The notes: generated by a model not told the origin, from the letters alone. Shown: positions 25,784 to 34,488, numbered from the stretch's first letter. The stretch is DNA of 46,104 nucleotides from a bacterium (GCA_021781555.1 JAJXWQ010000001.1:71392-117495); one strand, 5' to 3'. Numbers and translations: made by a program.

Positions 25784-26386
25784 TCAACCCGCTGGCCGCG
25801 GGCGGACGGTGCGTGCGGGACGGCCAGGGGCCCGGGCAGCCGGCCACTCCCTACGGGGCAAGCTGGCATCGCCGCGCCAGAACAGGGTACCCCAGGTCTG
25901 CTGCTCCACGCTCATGTACGAGTTGTCCGGCGACGTATCCAGACGCAGGCCGAGATCGAATCCGAGGTAATCTCCCGAGACCTCCCGGAGCCCGATCTGG
26001 GCCAGCGTCGTCCGCATCGTGTTGACCTCGTCCCAGAGGACCTTCAACGGGACCCGGCCCCCGTAGAACTCGTAGAAGAACCGCGAGATGATGCCCATCG
26101 CCACGGCATCCGGACGATCGGCGGGGAGTTCGACCTCGACCTGCTCCTTGACGATGCGATCGTCCACGAGGAAGACCCTGATGATCGTCTCGTAGCCGCC
26201 AAACCTGCAGGCGTAGAGCTGGCCGCCCTCGCCACCTGAGGGGACGAGGTGGAAGCCCGCGGCCAGCCGCTGCGTCGCGATCCAGCGCCGGAGGGTCGAG
26301 AAGGGCTCCCCACCCTCCGCCCGGGCCGGCCCGGCCTGGGCCACCAGGGCCGTGATGGCCACGCAGGCCCAAAGCCTGGCTCTCAT
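25784..26386 (-). CDS. Secreted hypothetical protein
   Basis: A 200-residue product with a clear signal peptide (MRARLWACVAITALVAQAGPA, cleavage after ARA) and a mixed alpha/beta mature part. No known domain is recognised, and the end is Arg/Pro/Ala-rich. Its ATG overlaps the nth stop as ATGA, so it is translated from the cinA-nth transcript. The open frame continues far upstream through nth in another frame, which I discard. Confidence 0.75.
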   Translation of the reverse strand: MRARLWACVAITALVAQAGPARAEGGEPFSTLRRWIATQRLAAGFHLVPSGGEGGQLYACRFGGYETIIRVFLVDDRIVKEQVEVELPADRPDAVAMGIISRFFYEFYGGRVPLKVLWDEVNTMRTTLAQIGLREVSGDYLGFDLGLRLDTSPDNSYMSVEQQTWGTLFWRGDASLPRREWPAARAPGRPARTVRPRPAG

Positions 26387-27042
26387 CCGCACCGCCGTTG
26401 ACCCTCCGGGCAGAGCCGCAGTAACGGGCAACGCGAGCACTCGGGGTTGCGGGCATGGCAGATCTCGCGGCCGTGATGGATCAGCCAGTGGTGGGCTTGC
26501 CCCCAAAGTTCGACCGGGATGCGCCGACGCAGCTGCTCCTCGGTCGACTCGGGAGTCCTGGCGGCAGCCAGGCCGAGGCGGTTGGCCACACGAAAGACGT
26601 GCGTGTCGACCGCGATCGCCGGGGTACCGAACGCGTTGGCCAGCATCACGTTGGCCGTCTTGCGGCCGACTCCAGGCAGCTCGATGAGCTGCTCGAAGGT
26701 CCCGGGGACCTTGCCCCCGTGCTGCTCGAGCAGGGCCCGGCTCGTGGCGACGATGCTGCGGGCCTTGCTCGGGCCCAGGCCGCACGAGCGGATCCAGGGC
26801 TCGAGCTCCTCGGGCTGCATCCTGGCGAAGTCAGCCGGATCGGAAGCCACCTCGAAGAGCCTTCGCGTCACTTGGTTTACACGTTTGTCAGTACACTGCG
26901 CAGACAAGATTACAGCAACAAGTAGTTGAAATGTTGTCTCAAACTCGAGCGCCGTACCGGCCCCACGGTAGGTCTCGGCCAGGATACGCAGGATCTCCTC
27001 CGTTTCCGGCGGGGGGACGCCCGGGGTCGGCGATCGGTCCAT
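26383..27042 (-). CDS. nth: Endonuclease III
   Basis: Nth is a base-excision glycosylase and AP lyase for oxidised pyrimidines. The 219-residue product holds the helix-hairpin-helix LPGVGRKTANVML with the catalytic Lys, the catalytic Asp in AVDTHVFR and four cysteines spaced C-x6-C-x2-C-x5-C at the end for a 4Fe-4S cluster. ATG at 27040-27042 (MDRSPTP) is chosen; upstream codons overlap cinA. It lies 13 bases after cinA and overlaps the secreted protein gene. Confidence 0.95.
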   Translation of the reverse strand: MDRSPTPGVPPPETEEILRILAETYRGAGTALEFETTFQLLVAVILSAQCTDKRVNQVTRRLFEVASDPADFARMQPEELEPWIRSCGLGPSKARSIVATSRALLEQHGGKVPGTFEQLIELPGVGRKTANVMLANAFGTPAIAVDTHVFRVANRLGLAAARTPESTEEQLRRRIPVELWGQAHHWLIHHGREICHARNPECSRCPLLRLCPEGQRRCG

Positions 27043-27055
27043 TCTGAATACCGGA

Positions 27056-28315
27056 CTAACCAAGGGACGCCGGGGTTCCCGCCGGCGCAAGCTGACGAAA
27101 CAGCAGCGCAAGGGCAACCTGCGTCGCAAACAGCTTGACCCGGTCCCTCGGGTGGGGGCCCAGACGGCGCTCCTGCACGATCGACCGGTCCTCGGGGCCC
27201 GCCAGGGCCACGAAGACCCGGCCGACGTCCTCTGGTGCCACCTGCGGCCCCGGCCCTGCGTAACCGGTGATCCCGATACCCCAGTCGGTCTTTGTCAGCT
27301 GGCGGACCCGCCGGGCCAGCTCGGTCGAGACCTCGGCGCTCACATCCGTGTACCGGGTAATGACCTCGGGATCCACGCCAAGCAAGCCAGCCTTCTGGTC
27401 GATCGTGTACACGACGAACCCACCGGCGAAGAACTCCGAAGCCCCCGGCACGTCGGTGAGCCGGCTGGCCAGGAGTCCGCCCGTCATGCTCTCGGCCGTG
27501 GAAAGCCGCATGCGGGAGTCCCTGAGCCGCTGGCCGACGGCATGGGCCAGGGTCTGGTCGTCGCGCCCGAAGTAGAACTCCCCGACCCGGGCCAAGATCT
27601 CACGCTCCACGGGATCGAGGAGCGCGTCTGCGGCGGCAAGATCCTTGGCCTTGGCCGACAGGCGCAGATGAATCTCGTACGATCCGGTGTAGGGAGCGAC
27701 CGAGGGGTTGGCACCCGCCAGCAGGTCCTTCACCCGCTCGGCGATCGCGGTCTCGCTCGCGCCGGCAAACTTGAGCAGGCGCGAGGCCAGAATGCCTTGC
27801 GAACGCCCAACGAGCCTCGGGATCGCCCACGTTCGCCACATGGCCTCGAGCTCGTGCGGCACCCCGGGGAAGGCCATGATGAGCGCGCCATCCTTCGTGA
27901 CGGCCGCACCGAGGGCGGTGCCGGCCGGATTGGGGATGAGCTCGGCCGACGGGGGGAAATACGCCTGTTTGAGTTCTGTCGGGGTCATGACGCGATGGCG
28001 CCGCTTGAAGAGTTCCTCGAGTCGAGCGGCCGCATCTGGCCGGATCTCCAGAGCCTCCTTCCCCAGGACGGCCAGCGCCTCGATCGTGAGATCGTCCGGA
28101 GTCGGGCCGAGACCACCGGTGCAGATGACCAGTTCCGCCCGGGCCGCTGCCTCCTGGAGCACCCCGACCAGGCGCTCCAGATTGTCGCCCACCGCCGTGA
28201 CCCGGAAGAGGTCAATGCCGAGCTGGGCGAGCTCCCGGGCCAGGAAGGCCGCGTTCGTGTTGACGATCTGGCCGACCAGAAGCTCGGTGCCGATGGAAAG
28301 GATCTCGGCGTTCAT
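27056..28315 (-). CDS. cinA: CinA: nicotinamide-nucleotide amidohydrolase / competence-damage protein
   Basis: CinA has an N-terminal MoaB-like (COG1058) domain and a C-terminal NMN deamidase domain that recycles pyridine nucleotides. Both are visible in 419 residues: AEILSIGTELLVGQIVNTNA, CTGGLGPTPDDLT and AFPGVPHELEAMW in the first part, and STAESMTGGLLASRLTDVPGAS and GITGYAGPG in the second. cinA is often near pgsA and rimO in other bacteria, as it is here. It is separated from upp upstream by two tandem repeat copies and followed closely by nth. Confidence 0.95.
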   Translation of the reverse strand: MNAEILSIGTELLVGQIVNTNAAFLARELAQLGIDLFRVTAVGDNLERLVGVLQEAAARAELVICTGGLGPTPDDLTIEALAVLGKEALEIRPDAAARLEELFKRRHRVMTPTELKQAYFPPSAELIPNPAGTALGAAVTKDGALIMAFPGVPHELEAMWRTWAIPRLVGRSQGILASRLLKFAGASETAIAERVKDLLAGANPSVAPYTGSYEIHLRLSAKAKDLAAADALLDPVEREILARVGEFYFGRDDQTLAHAVGQRLRDSRMRLSTAESMTGGLLASRLTDVPGASEFFAGGFVVYTIDQKAGLLGVDPEVITRYTDVSAEVSTELARRVRQLTKTDWGIGITGYAGPGPQVAPEDVGRVFVALAGPEDRSIVQERRLGPHPRDRVKLFATQVALALLFRQLAPAGTPASLG

Positions 28316-28333
28316 GCCGCGCCTGCTGACTCA

Positions 28334-28417
28334 AGCCCTCGGCGCGGTCGCTGCGCTGCGCAACCGGGCCCCGTTCGACTCCTCGGACCCGCTCCAGTCA
28401 AAGCGGGAGCACCCTAA
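28334..28417 (+). repeat. Palindromic repeat, copy 6 (left arm lost)
   Basis: Begins within the inner hairpin (CGGCGCGGTCGCTGCGCTGC) and keeps the CAACCGGGCCCC core, the CTCGGACCCGCTCC segment, CAAAGCGGGAGCACC and a terminal CTAA. It abuts copy 7 head to tail; the CTAA is shared between the two. Confidence 0.85.
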
Positions 28418-28521
28418 GCCTTTTGCAGTTTGAACGGGTCCCTCTGCGCGGTCGCTTCGCTGCGCAACCGGGCCCCGTTTGACTCATCGGGCTCGATCCA
28501 TTCAAACCGGGAGCACCCTAG
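28414..28521 (+). repeat. Palindromic repeat, full copy 7
   Basis: A 108-base unit nearly identical to copies 3 and 4, with one change in the left core (GGGTCC for GGGCCC). It starts with CTAA and ends with CTAG (28518-28521), which is the upp stop codon. Confidence 0.92.
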
Positions 28522-29174
28522 TACGTGCCGAAGCTGCGGTCGCCGGCGTCGCCCAACCCCGGCACGATGTAGCCCCGCTCGTTGAGGTGGGAATCGATGC
28601 TGACCGTGAAAAGCGGCACATCGGGATGCGCCGTGCCAAGTCGCTCGATGCCCTCGGGACTGGCGATCAGGCACAGGAACTTGAGCCGCTCGACGCCCCG
28701 GGCCTTGAAGAGATCGATGGTGGCGACGGCCGAGCCACCGGTCGCCAGCATGGGATCCACGACCAGGACCAGCGCCTGCGGCGGGAAGCGGTCGGGCAAC
28801 TTGACGTAATAGCTGACCGGCTGAAGGGTCGATTCGTCGCGGTACAGGCCGATGTGGCGCACCTCGGCCTCGGGCAGCAGCTCCATCGCCGGCTCGACCA
28901 TGGCCAGCCCTGCCCGCAAGATCGGCGCGATGATGATGGGATAATCCCGCAGGGTGCGTCCGGTGGCCGTACCCAGGGGGGTCTCGATCTCGATGGGATC
29001 GGTCGGCAAATCGCGGGTGGCCTCGAGGATGAGGAACTTGGCGAGTTCCCGGGCCCGCTGCCGGAAGCGCGAAACCGGGGTGTCCTTCTGGCGGAGCTCC
29101 GACAACGCATGGTGGACCAGCGGGTGATCCAGGATGTGAACGCGCTCGAGGGCCTTCGGTGTCAGGGTGGTCAT
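28518..29174 (-). CDS. upp: Uracil phosphoribosyltransferase
   Basis: Upp salvages uracil to UMP using PRPP. The 218-residue product has the type-I PRTase PRPP loop VVDPMLATGGSA, the APILRAGLAMVEP block and the C-terminal GYIVPGLGDAGDRSFGT that binds uracil. ATG at 29172-29174 shares ATGA with the pgsA stop. The longer frame seen upstream is a shadow of pgsA. It is the last gene of the propeller-rimO-MBL-pgsA-upp operon; the stop lies in a repeat edge. Confidence 0.95.
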   Translation of the reverse strand: MTTLTPKALERVHILDHPLVHHALSELRQKDTPVSRFRQRARELAKFLILEATRDLPTDPIEIETPLGTATGRTLRDYPIIIAPILRAGLAMVEPAMELLPEAEVRHIGLYRDESTLQPVSYYVKLPDRFPPQALVLVVDPMLATGGSAVATIDLFKARGVERLKFLCLIASPEGIERLGTAHPDVPLFTVSIDSHLNERGYIVPGLGDAGDRSFGTY

Positions 29175-29719
29175 TTGGAAAACACGCTCCGCGATTGCCA
29201 GACGTACTCGGCGCCCGACGTGACCGTCAAGAGGAGCGCCAGGCCGTAAACCACGTCTGCCGGCCATTCTAGCGCACTGCCAGGCCAGAGGTACAGCGCG
29301 ATCGCCACCATCTGGAGCGCCGCCTTCACCTTGCCGGACCAGGCGGCCGCCTTGATACCCAGACCGCGTTCGGCGATCGCCACGCGCAGTCCGGTGATGA
29401 GAAACTCCCGCCCCACCACGATCAGCGCGGTCCACGCCGGGATCACCCCGCGGTAGGCCAGCTCGACCAGTGCCGAGCTCACGAGCACCTTGTCGGCCAG
29501 CGGATCGAGCAATGCGCCGAGCGGCGAGGTCTGGTTCCACCGGCGCGCCAGGAACCCGTCCAGCCAGTCCGTGACCGACGCCAGGACGAAGCACGCCAGC
29601 GCGAGGTCCGCCCACGGAGGGCTGGCGGCCCGCGTCCCCACCGGCGAGATCTCGAAGGCGACGATGAGCGGCACGACCAGAACCAGCCGGAAGAGCGTCA
29701 GCAGATTGGGAACGTTCAA
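29171..29719 (-). CDS. pgsA: CDP-diacylglycerol-glycerol-3-phosphate phosphatidyltransferase
   Basis: PgsA makes phosphatidylglycerol-phosphate from CDP-diacylglycerol in the inner membrane. The 182-residue protein has four or more helices and the full CDP-alcohol phosphotransferase motif D-G-x2-A-R-x8-G-x3-D-x3-D, seen as DWLDGFLARRW then GALLDPLAD. Translation appears to start at TTG (29717-29719) in a TTGA overlap with the MBL stop, giving M-N-V-P-N-L-L-T, the usual family start. It is followed by an ATGA overlap with upp. Confidence 0.94.
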   Translation of the reverse strand: MNVPNLLTLFRLVLVVPLIVAFEISPVGTRAASPPWADLALACFVLASVTDWLDGFLARRWNQTSPLGALLDPLADKVLVSSALVELAYRGVIPAWTALIVVGREFLITGLRVAIAERGLGIKAAAWSGKVKAALQMVAIALYLWPGSALEWPADVVYGLALLLTVTSGAEYVWQSRSVFSK

Positions 29720-30624
29720 CGCTCGATCTCGCGCCCCGCCACCGCCGGAAGTTCGATCTCGTCGCCCTCCATCGCGGCGGTGATCACCATCGCCGAGCCC
29801 AGCTTTCGGGCCTGGCGGCGAGCCGAGGAGAGCACCGCGTCGACGGCACCGTCGTCGCGGAGGGGATCGTGGTGGAAGAGCACCAGATGCCTGGCCCGCG
29901 CCTCGATGGCCAGGGCGATCGCATACTCGATCGTGCTGTGGCCCCAGCCGACCTTGTCCGGGTACTCGGATGCCAGGTACTGGGAATCGTGAATCACGAG
30001 ATCGGAATCGCACAGGAAATCGCAGTGGCGGCGATCGTCGGGCGTCAGGGCAGCTCCGACCGGAGCTCGTAGATCCGTCTCGGCGATGTTCCTGGCAAAG
30101 GGCTCATGATCGGTCGAATACACGAGCGTCGCCCCGTCGGCAGAAAGACGGTACCCCAAAGTCAGGGCCGGATGGTTGAGGTACTGCGCCGTGACATCGA
30201 TGCCTCCTACCTTGAAGCTTTCCTCGACCAGCTCGTGGTAGTGGATCGTGGCCCCGAGATCCTGGAGGCTCACCGGGAAGTAGGTGTACTGCATCTGCCC
30301 GGCCAGCGTGTCCTCGAGGTGCTGTCCGAGGCCGCGGGGGGCGTAGATATGCCAGCTGTTGCCCGCGACGAACAGCGGGGCGAAGAAAGGCATGCCCTGG
30401 ATGTGGTCCCAGTGGGTGTGCCCGATGAGAAGGTGTCCATCGACCGACGGAGCCTCGGCCACCAAAGCCTGCCCAAGGCCGTGTGCACCGGTCCCGCAAT
30501 CGAGCACGGCCAGGGTGCCGTCCTCGGCGCGGACCTCCACGCACGAGGTGTTGCCACCATAACGCACGGTCGTCGGGCCGGCCTTGGCGATGGACCCTCG
30601 GGTGCCCCAGAAGCGGACCCGCAT
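29716..30624 (-). CDS. MBL-fold metallohydrolase
   Basis: A 302-residue metallo-beta-lactamase-fold protein with a complete di-metal site: HTHWDH (69-74, preceded by G), His151, Asp172 in YSTDH and a late His in LFHHDP. The start (MRVRFWGTRGSIAKAGP) and the GGNTSCVEV segment place it with the phosphodiesterase-like (RNase Z / PhnP-like) members rather than beta-lactamases. The substrate is unknown; cyclic nucleotide or phosphonate esters are possible. Its ATG directly follows the rimO stop and its stop overlaps pgsA. Confidence 0.88.
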   Translation of the reverse strand: MRVRFWGTRGSIAKAGPTTVRYGGNTSCVEVRAEDGTLAVLDCGTGAHGLGQALVAEAPSVDGHLLIGHTHWDHIQGMPFFAPLFVAGNSWHIYAPRGLGQHLEDTLAGQMQYTYFPVSLQDLGATIHYHELVEESFKVGGIDVTAQYLNHPALTLGYRLSADGATLVYSTDHEPFARNIAETDLRAPVGAALTPDDRRHCDFLCDSDLVIHDSQYLASEYPDKVGWGHSTIEYAIALAIEARARHLVLFHHDPLRDDGAVDAVLSSARRQARKLGSAMVITAAMEGDEIELPAVAGREIER

Positions 30625-32007
30625 CTAGGAATCCTGGCGCGGCCGCGCGCGCCCGGAGCTGGACCGCGGGCCGTCGGCCTGGGGGTCGGGCACGAACTCT
30701 CCGTGGAGGTCGTAAGGCCCGGTCCGGGTGATGCGTACCGGTACGATCTCCCCGGGGAGGGCCGCCGGTTCGCCGGTCACGTAGGTCGTACCGTCGATCT
30801 CCGGGGCATCGCGGTAGGTCCGGCCCAGGGCCTCGCCGGTCTTGACATCGATCGCCTCGATGAGGCAATCGAGCGTCTTGCCGACTAGACCCTCGTGCAG
30901 GGTCCGGGAGACCTCCTGCTGGAGTTCCATCACCAGACGCCTGCGGCGGTTGCGCTCGCGCTTGGGAACCGTCGGCTTGAGGTCCGCGGCCGGCGTGCCC
31001 TGCTCCGGCGAGTACGCGAAGGCCCCCACGTGCTCGAGCCGCTCGCGCGACAGGAACTCCAGCACGTGGTCGACGTGCCCGGGAGTCTCGCCTGGGAAGC
31101 CCATGATGAGCGTCGTCCGGATGACGAGGCCGGGAACGGTCGCGCGCATCCGGGCCACGAGCTCGTCCGGCGGCTCATGGCGGGGGCGCCGCATGGCCCG
31201 CAAGACATCGGGATGGGTGTGCTGGAGCGGCATGTCGAGGTACTTGACGACCTTGGGCACATCCCGGACGGCCTCGAGCAACTCCTGGGTCATGTAGTTG
31301 GGGTAGGCGTACAGGATCCGGATCCAGTCGATGCCGTCGACTTCGGCCAGATCGTGCAGCAACGCCGCCAGGCGGAACTTGCCGGTCTCCTTCTGCCCGT
31401 AGCGCGTCGTGTCCTCGGCGATGAGGACCAGCTCCTTGACCCCGGCCGCGGCCAGCTGGCGTGCCTCCCGGAGGATGGCGGGCCGCTCGCGGCTCACGTA
31501 CCGCCCGCGCATCTGCGGAATGATGCAGAAGCTGCACGAATGATCGCAACCCTCGGCAATCTTGAGGTAGGCGGAAGGCCCGAGGCTGGTGAAGAGACGC
31601 GGAAGATCCTTGTTGAGCACGGGCGCGCCAACCAGCGGAAGAGGCGTCACGGCGTTGCAGCGCTCGCCCCCTTCGACTCGGCGCACCACCTCGACGATGC
31701 GGTCGAAGTCCGCGGTGCCAAGGAAGGCCGCGACCTCGGGGAGGCTGTCCCAGAGGTCGGCCTGATGGCGCTGCGCCAGGCAGCCCGTCACGACGATCTT
31801 CTTGCCGGAACCGGCCAGCTCCAGGATCGTCCGGACCGACTCGGAGGTGGCGTCGCCGATGAAGGAGCAGGTGTTGACCAGGACCAGGTCAGCCTGTTCC
31901 TCGGGCACGATCTCGTGCCCGGCTCCGGCCAGCAGGCCGAGCATGTTCTCGGAGTCCACCGTGTTCTTGGAACAGCCGAGACTGACGATGCCGATGCGCG
32001 AGGAAAT
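30625..32007 (-). CDS. rimO: Ribosomal protein S12 methylthiotransferase RimO
   Basis: RimO is a radical-SAM enzyme that methylthiolates an Asp of ribosomal protein S12. The radical-SAM cluster motif CDHSCSFC (154-161), the UPF0004 cysteines (C12, C47, C76) and a C-terminal TRAM domain are visible in 460 residues. The first conserved block, IGIVSLGCSKNTVDSENM, is only included if translation begins at ATT (32005-32007), which has GGGGAG six bases upstream. An in-frame TGA lies 7 codons further up and no ATG, GTG, TTG or CTG lies between. The first standard start, GTG at 31959, would lose the essential C12. It begins 16 bases after the propeller gene. Confidence 0.92.
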   Translation of the reverse strand: MSSRIGIVSLGCSKNTVDSENMLGLLAGAGHEIVPEEQADLVLVNTCSFIGDATSESVRTILELAGSGKKIVVTGCLAQRHQADLWDSLPEVAAFLGTADFDRIVEVVRRVEGGERCNAVTPLPLVGAPVLNKDLPRLFTSLGPSAYLKIAEGCDHSCSFCIIPQMRGRYVSRERPAILREARQLAAAGVKELVLIAEDTTRYGQKETGKFRLAALLHDLAEVDGIDWIRILYAYPNYMTQELLEAVRDVPKVVKYLDMPLQHTHPDVLRAMRRPRHEPPDELVARMRATVPGLVIRTTLIMGFPGETPGHVDHVLEFLSRERLEHVGAFAYSPEQGTPAADLKPTVPKRERNRRRRLVMELQQEVSRTLHEGLVGKTLDCLIEAIDVKTGEALGRTYRDAPEIDGTTYVTGEPAALPGEIVPVRITRTGPYDLHGEFVPDPQADGPRSSSGRARPRQDS

Positions 32008-32023
32008 GGCGAACTCCCCGGGC

Positions 32024-33202
32024 CTAGCTCACGCCGGGAGCGAGGACGATGTCGCCGGGCGGCTGGACGTGCGCGGAGTCGAGCGAGTACACGACGGGTC
32101 CCTGGACATCGCACGGCGAACCGCGGTTGGCGCAAGAGTTGCCCGTGAGATCGGTGGAGTAAATGGTACTCGAACCGATATTGCCGATCCAGAGGAAACT
32201 CCCGTCGCCCGACATGGCGAGCGGTCCGGGCTCGGTGCCGCCGGTTGCGTAGGGACCGCTGGGCTGCTGCGTGGCCGTGGCGATGCGGTAATAGCCGTTG
32301 GCAGACGGCATCGTGACGTACAGGTACTGGCCATCGGGGGAAAGTGCCATCCCGTCCGTGCCACCGGTCGTCTGCCCCGACTGGCCGTTGATCGGGATCG
32401 GCTGGCCCTCCTGTGCGGAGGCGGGGTTGCTCACGTCCACCATGAAGACCTGCGCCGCGCCACGGTCCGAGATGTAGAGGTGATGGCTCTTGGGATCGAG
32501 GATCACACGATCGGGCTGGACGGCGCCCGGGAGGCTGATCGAGTTGGTCTGGTTCATCAATCCGCCCGCGCTGTTCGTGATCACGGCCAGCGTGCCCGTG
32601 GTGGTGCAGTTGGAGCAAGGGCTGCTGGAGGACGACTGCGACTGGACCGTCGACGACACGACGTAGATGTACGGACGCGTGGGATCGGGATCCGCCACGA
32701 TCCCCGCCGGGACGAAGGGGGTGCTGTTGTTGGAGAAGCTCAAGGTGTCGTCGGCGTTCTGGGTCGCGACGTTGATGCGCGTCACGGTCTTGGGGCTCGG
32801 GTTGGAGACGAAGAGATACTGCTCGTCATCCGGATTGGATGAGTTGATCGTCTCGAAGGTGAGGTACTCCGGGTCGGCACCCGCCTGCACGGATTTCTGG
32901 ACCGAGCGGGTCCGGCGGTTGACGAAAGAAATGGTCCCGTCCGTCTTGTTGGCCACAAACAGAGTGTCCTCGGAACCACCAGGGGAGAGGATCGCGCGTA
33001 CCGGGCCCTGCCCCACCGGAATCGGATCGCCTTGCGCCGGATTCTGGCGAACCACGTCGACGACATCGACCTGGTTGGTACTGAACTGCGTCACGTAGCC
33101 CAGCAGCGACGGCATGCCGGTCTGCGGTGCCGAGATGTCGGACCGGGTACAGCCAAGCACACTGGTGACGGCGATCGTCAAGGGAAGCCAGCGAGCGCGC
33201 AT
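32024..33202 (-). CDS. Beta-propeller lipoprotein (YncE-like)
   Basis: A 392-residue lipoprotein. ATG at 33202 has AAGGAG five bases upstream. The signal TIAVTSVLGC ends in a lipobox Cys. The mature part shows repeated propeller-blade patterns such as DTLFVANKTDGTISFVN, QYLFVSNPSPKTVTRIN, HHLYISDRGAAQVFMVD and QYLYVTMPSANGYYRI, as in YVTN / lactonase-type proteins. A Ser/Gln-rich insert with C-x2-C (SSPCSNCTTTG) interrupts one blade. Its enzymatic or binding role is unknown. It precedes rimO, apparently as the first gene of the operon. Confidence 0.85.
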   Translation of the reverse strand: MRARWLPLTIAVTSVLGCTRSDISAPQTGMPSLLGYVTQFSTNQVDVVDVVRQNPAQGDPIPVGQGPVRAILSPGGSEDTLFVANKTDGTISFVNRRTRSVQKSVQAGADPEYLTFETINSSNPDDEQYLFVSNPSPKTVTRINVATQNADDTLSFSNNSTPFVPAGIVADPDPTRPYIYVVSSTVQSQSSSSSPCSNCTTTGTLAVITNSAGGLMNQTNSISLPGAVQPDRVILDPKSHHLYISDRGAAQVFMVDVSNPASAQEGQPIPINGQSGQTTGGTDGMALSPDGQYLYVTMPSANGYYRIATATQQPSGPYATGGTEPGPLAMSGDGSFLWIGNIGSSTIYSTDLTGNSCANRGSPCDVQGPVVYSLDSAHVQPPGDIVLAPGVS

Positions 33203-33414
33203 GTGAGCTCCTTGGAGTGGGGAGCGTGCCGGGAGATCCGCAGGCTCCTTGGGTGGGTCCATCTTAGCAAACCTCGCCACGCCTAGCATAGCGGCTCCAG
33301 GCGCGTGGCGAGGTGATACCAGCCACCTACCGGCCCGTGCTGCCCTGCGCCTCCATACCCTGGCGCAAGCCACGCGCACGGGCGAAGGGTCCGCTCAACC
33401 GGTAAACTCGAAGG

Positions 33415-34488
33415 ATGGTCGTCATGGTGCTCCCCTACGCCAACCTGGGCGGAACCGAACGACACGTCTGGTTCCTCGGGCGGGAACTCGTGCGACGCGG
33501 CGTCCCCGTGACCGTGGTGGCGCCCGCTGGACCGGCTGGCGATCTGTTTGGCGAGGCCGGAATCCAGACGGTCCCCATCCCCGCACCCTCGCTCGGATCG
33601 TTCGGCCGCATCGTGGCCACGCTGAGGCAAGTCGTCCCTCCCGGGGCCCTCGTCCACGTCCACGCCGCGATGGAGCTGGTCTGGGCGGCGAAGATCGCCG
33701 CTCCCGCAGCGCGCTTCGTTTATACCTGCCACGGCTTCCACTCGCGCCTCGACTATCTCAAGGCCGGGCTGTTCCTCAACTCGACCGGAGCCGAGGTCAT
33801 CGCGGTGTCCGGGCCCGAACGGGACAAACTTCTGGCGGGCCAGCTCGTTGCCGGCCGCTGCCATGTCGTGCCCGGTGCCGTGGACAGCGAGAGCTTGCGT
33901 CCCCCCCGCTGTGACCCGCCAGACGGTCTTGCCCTCGCATCCGGCCAGCCGCTGATCGGTACGGTTGCTCGCCTTGACCGCCACAAGGGTATCGCTCGGC
34001 TGATCGCCGCGATGCCGGCCGTCCTGGCGCGCCATCCCCGGGCCGGCCTCGCCATCGCAGGAGACGGGCCGGAACGCCCTCGACTCGAACGCCTGGCTCG
34101 CAGCCTCGGCATCGGCGGGTCCGTGTCGTGGCTGGGACGCGTCGAGGATCCGGGCCCGATCTTGCGGGCGCTCGATGTCTTCGCGCTCCCGACCCGGGCC
34201 GAGTCCTTCGGCATGGCCCCGCTCGAAGCGATGGCATGCTCGGTTCCGGTCGTGGTCACGGCCTTGCCCGCCATCCGGCAGGTGGTGCGCGACGGCGTCG
34301 ATGGTGTGCTGCTGCCGCCGACGGATGGACCCGAACGTTGGGGGATCGTGCTGGCCGATCTGCTGGCCGCCCCGGACCGACGCCGCGAGATGGGCCAGGC
34401 CGGCTCCCACCGGGCCCGCGACTTCTCGCTCGAAGCCCTCGGCGACAGGACGCTCGAGATCTACGACCTGGCGGCCCGTCGCTCCTGA
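33415..34488 (+). CDS. GT4-type glycosyltransferase
   Basis: A 357-residue GT-B fold enzyme that would move a sugar from a nucleotide donor to a glycan or lipid carrier on the cytoplasmic side. Features are MVLPYANLGGTERHVWFLGREL near the N-terminus, PGAVDSESLRP, IGTVARLDRHKGI, AGDGPERPRLE and the donor-binding ESFGMAPLEAMAC (E-x7-E). There is no good Shine-Dalgarno; TAAACT lies 6 bases before the ATG, a leaderless arrangement. It converges with the O-antigen-ligase-like gene, their ends overlapping by 28 bases. Confidence 0.9.
   Translation: MVVMVLPYANLGGTERHVWFLGRELVRRGVPVTVVAPAGPAGDLFGEAGIQTVPIPAPSLGSFGRIVATLRQVVPPGALVHVHAAMELVWAAKIAAPAARFVYTCHGFHSRLDYLKAGLFLNSTGAEVIAVSGPERDKLLAGQLVAGRCHVVPGAVDSESLRPPRCDPPDGLALASGQPLIGTVARLDRHKGIARLIAAMPAVLARHPRAGLAIAGDGPERPRLERLARSLGIGGSVSWLGRVEDPGPILRALDVFALPTRAESFGMAPLEAMACSVPVVVTALPAIRQVVRDGVDGVLLPPTDGPERWGIVLADLLAAPDRRREMGQAGSHRARDFSLEALGDRTLEIYDLAARRS

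Noticed and set aside
31957-31959. GTG as the rimO start
   Set aside because: It would drop the conserved cluster Cys and the first strand of the domain, and has no Shine-Dalgarno at the right spacing.
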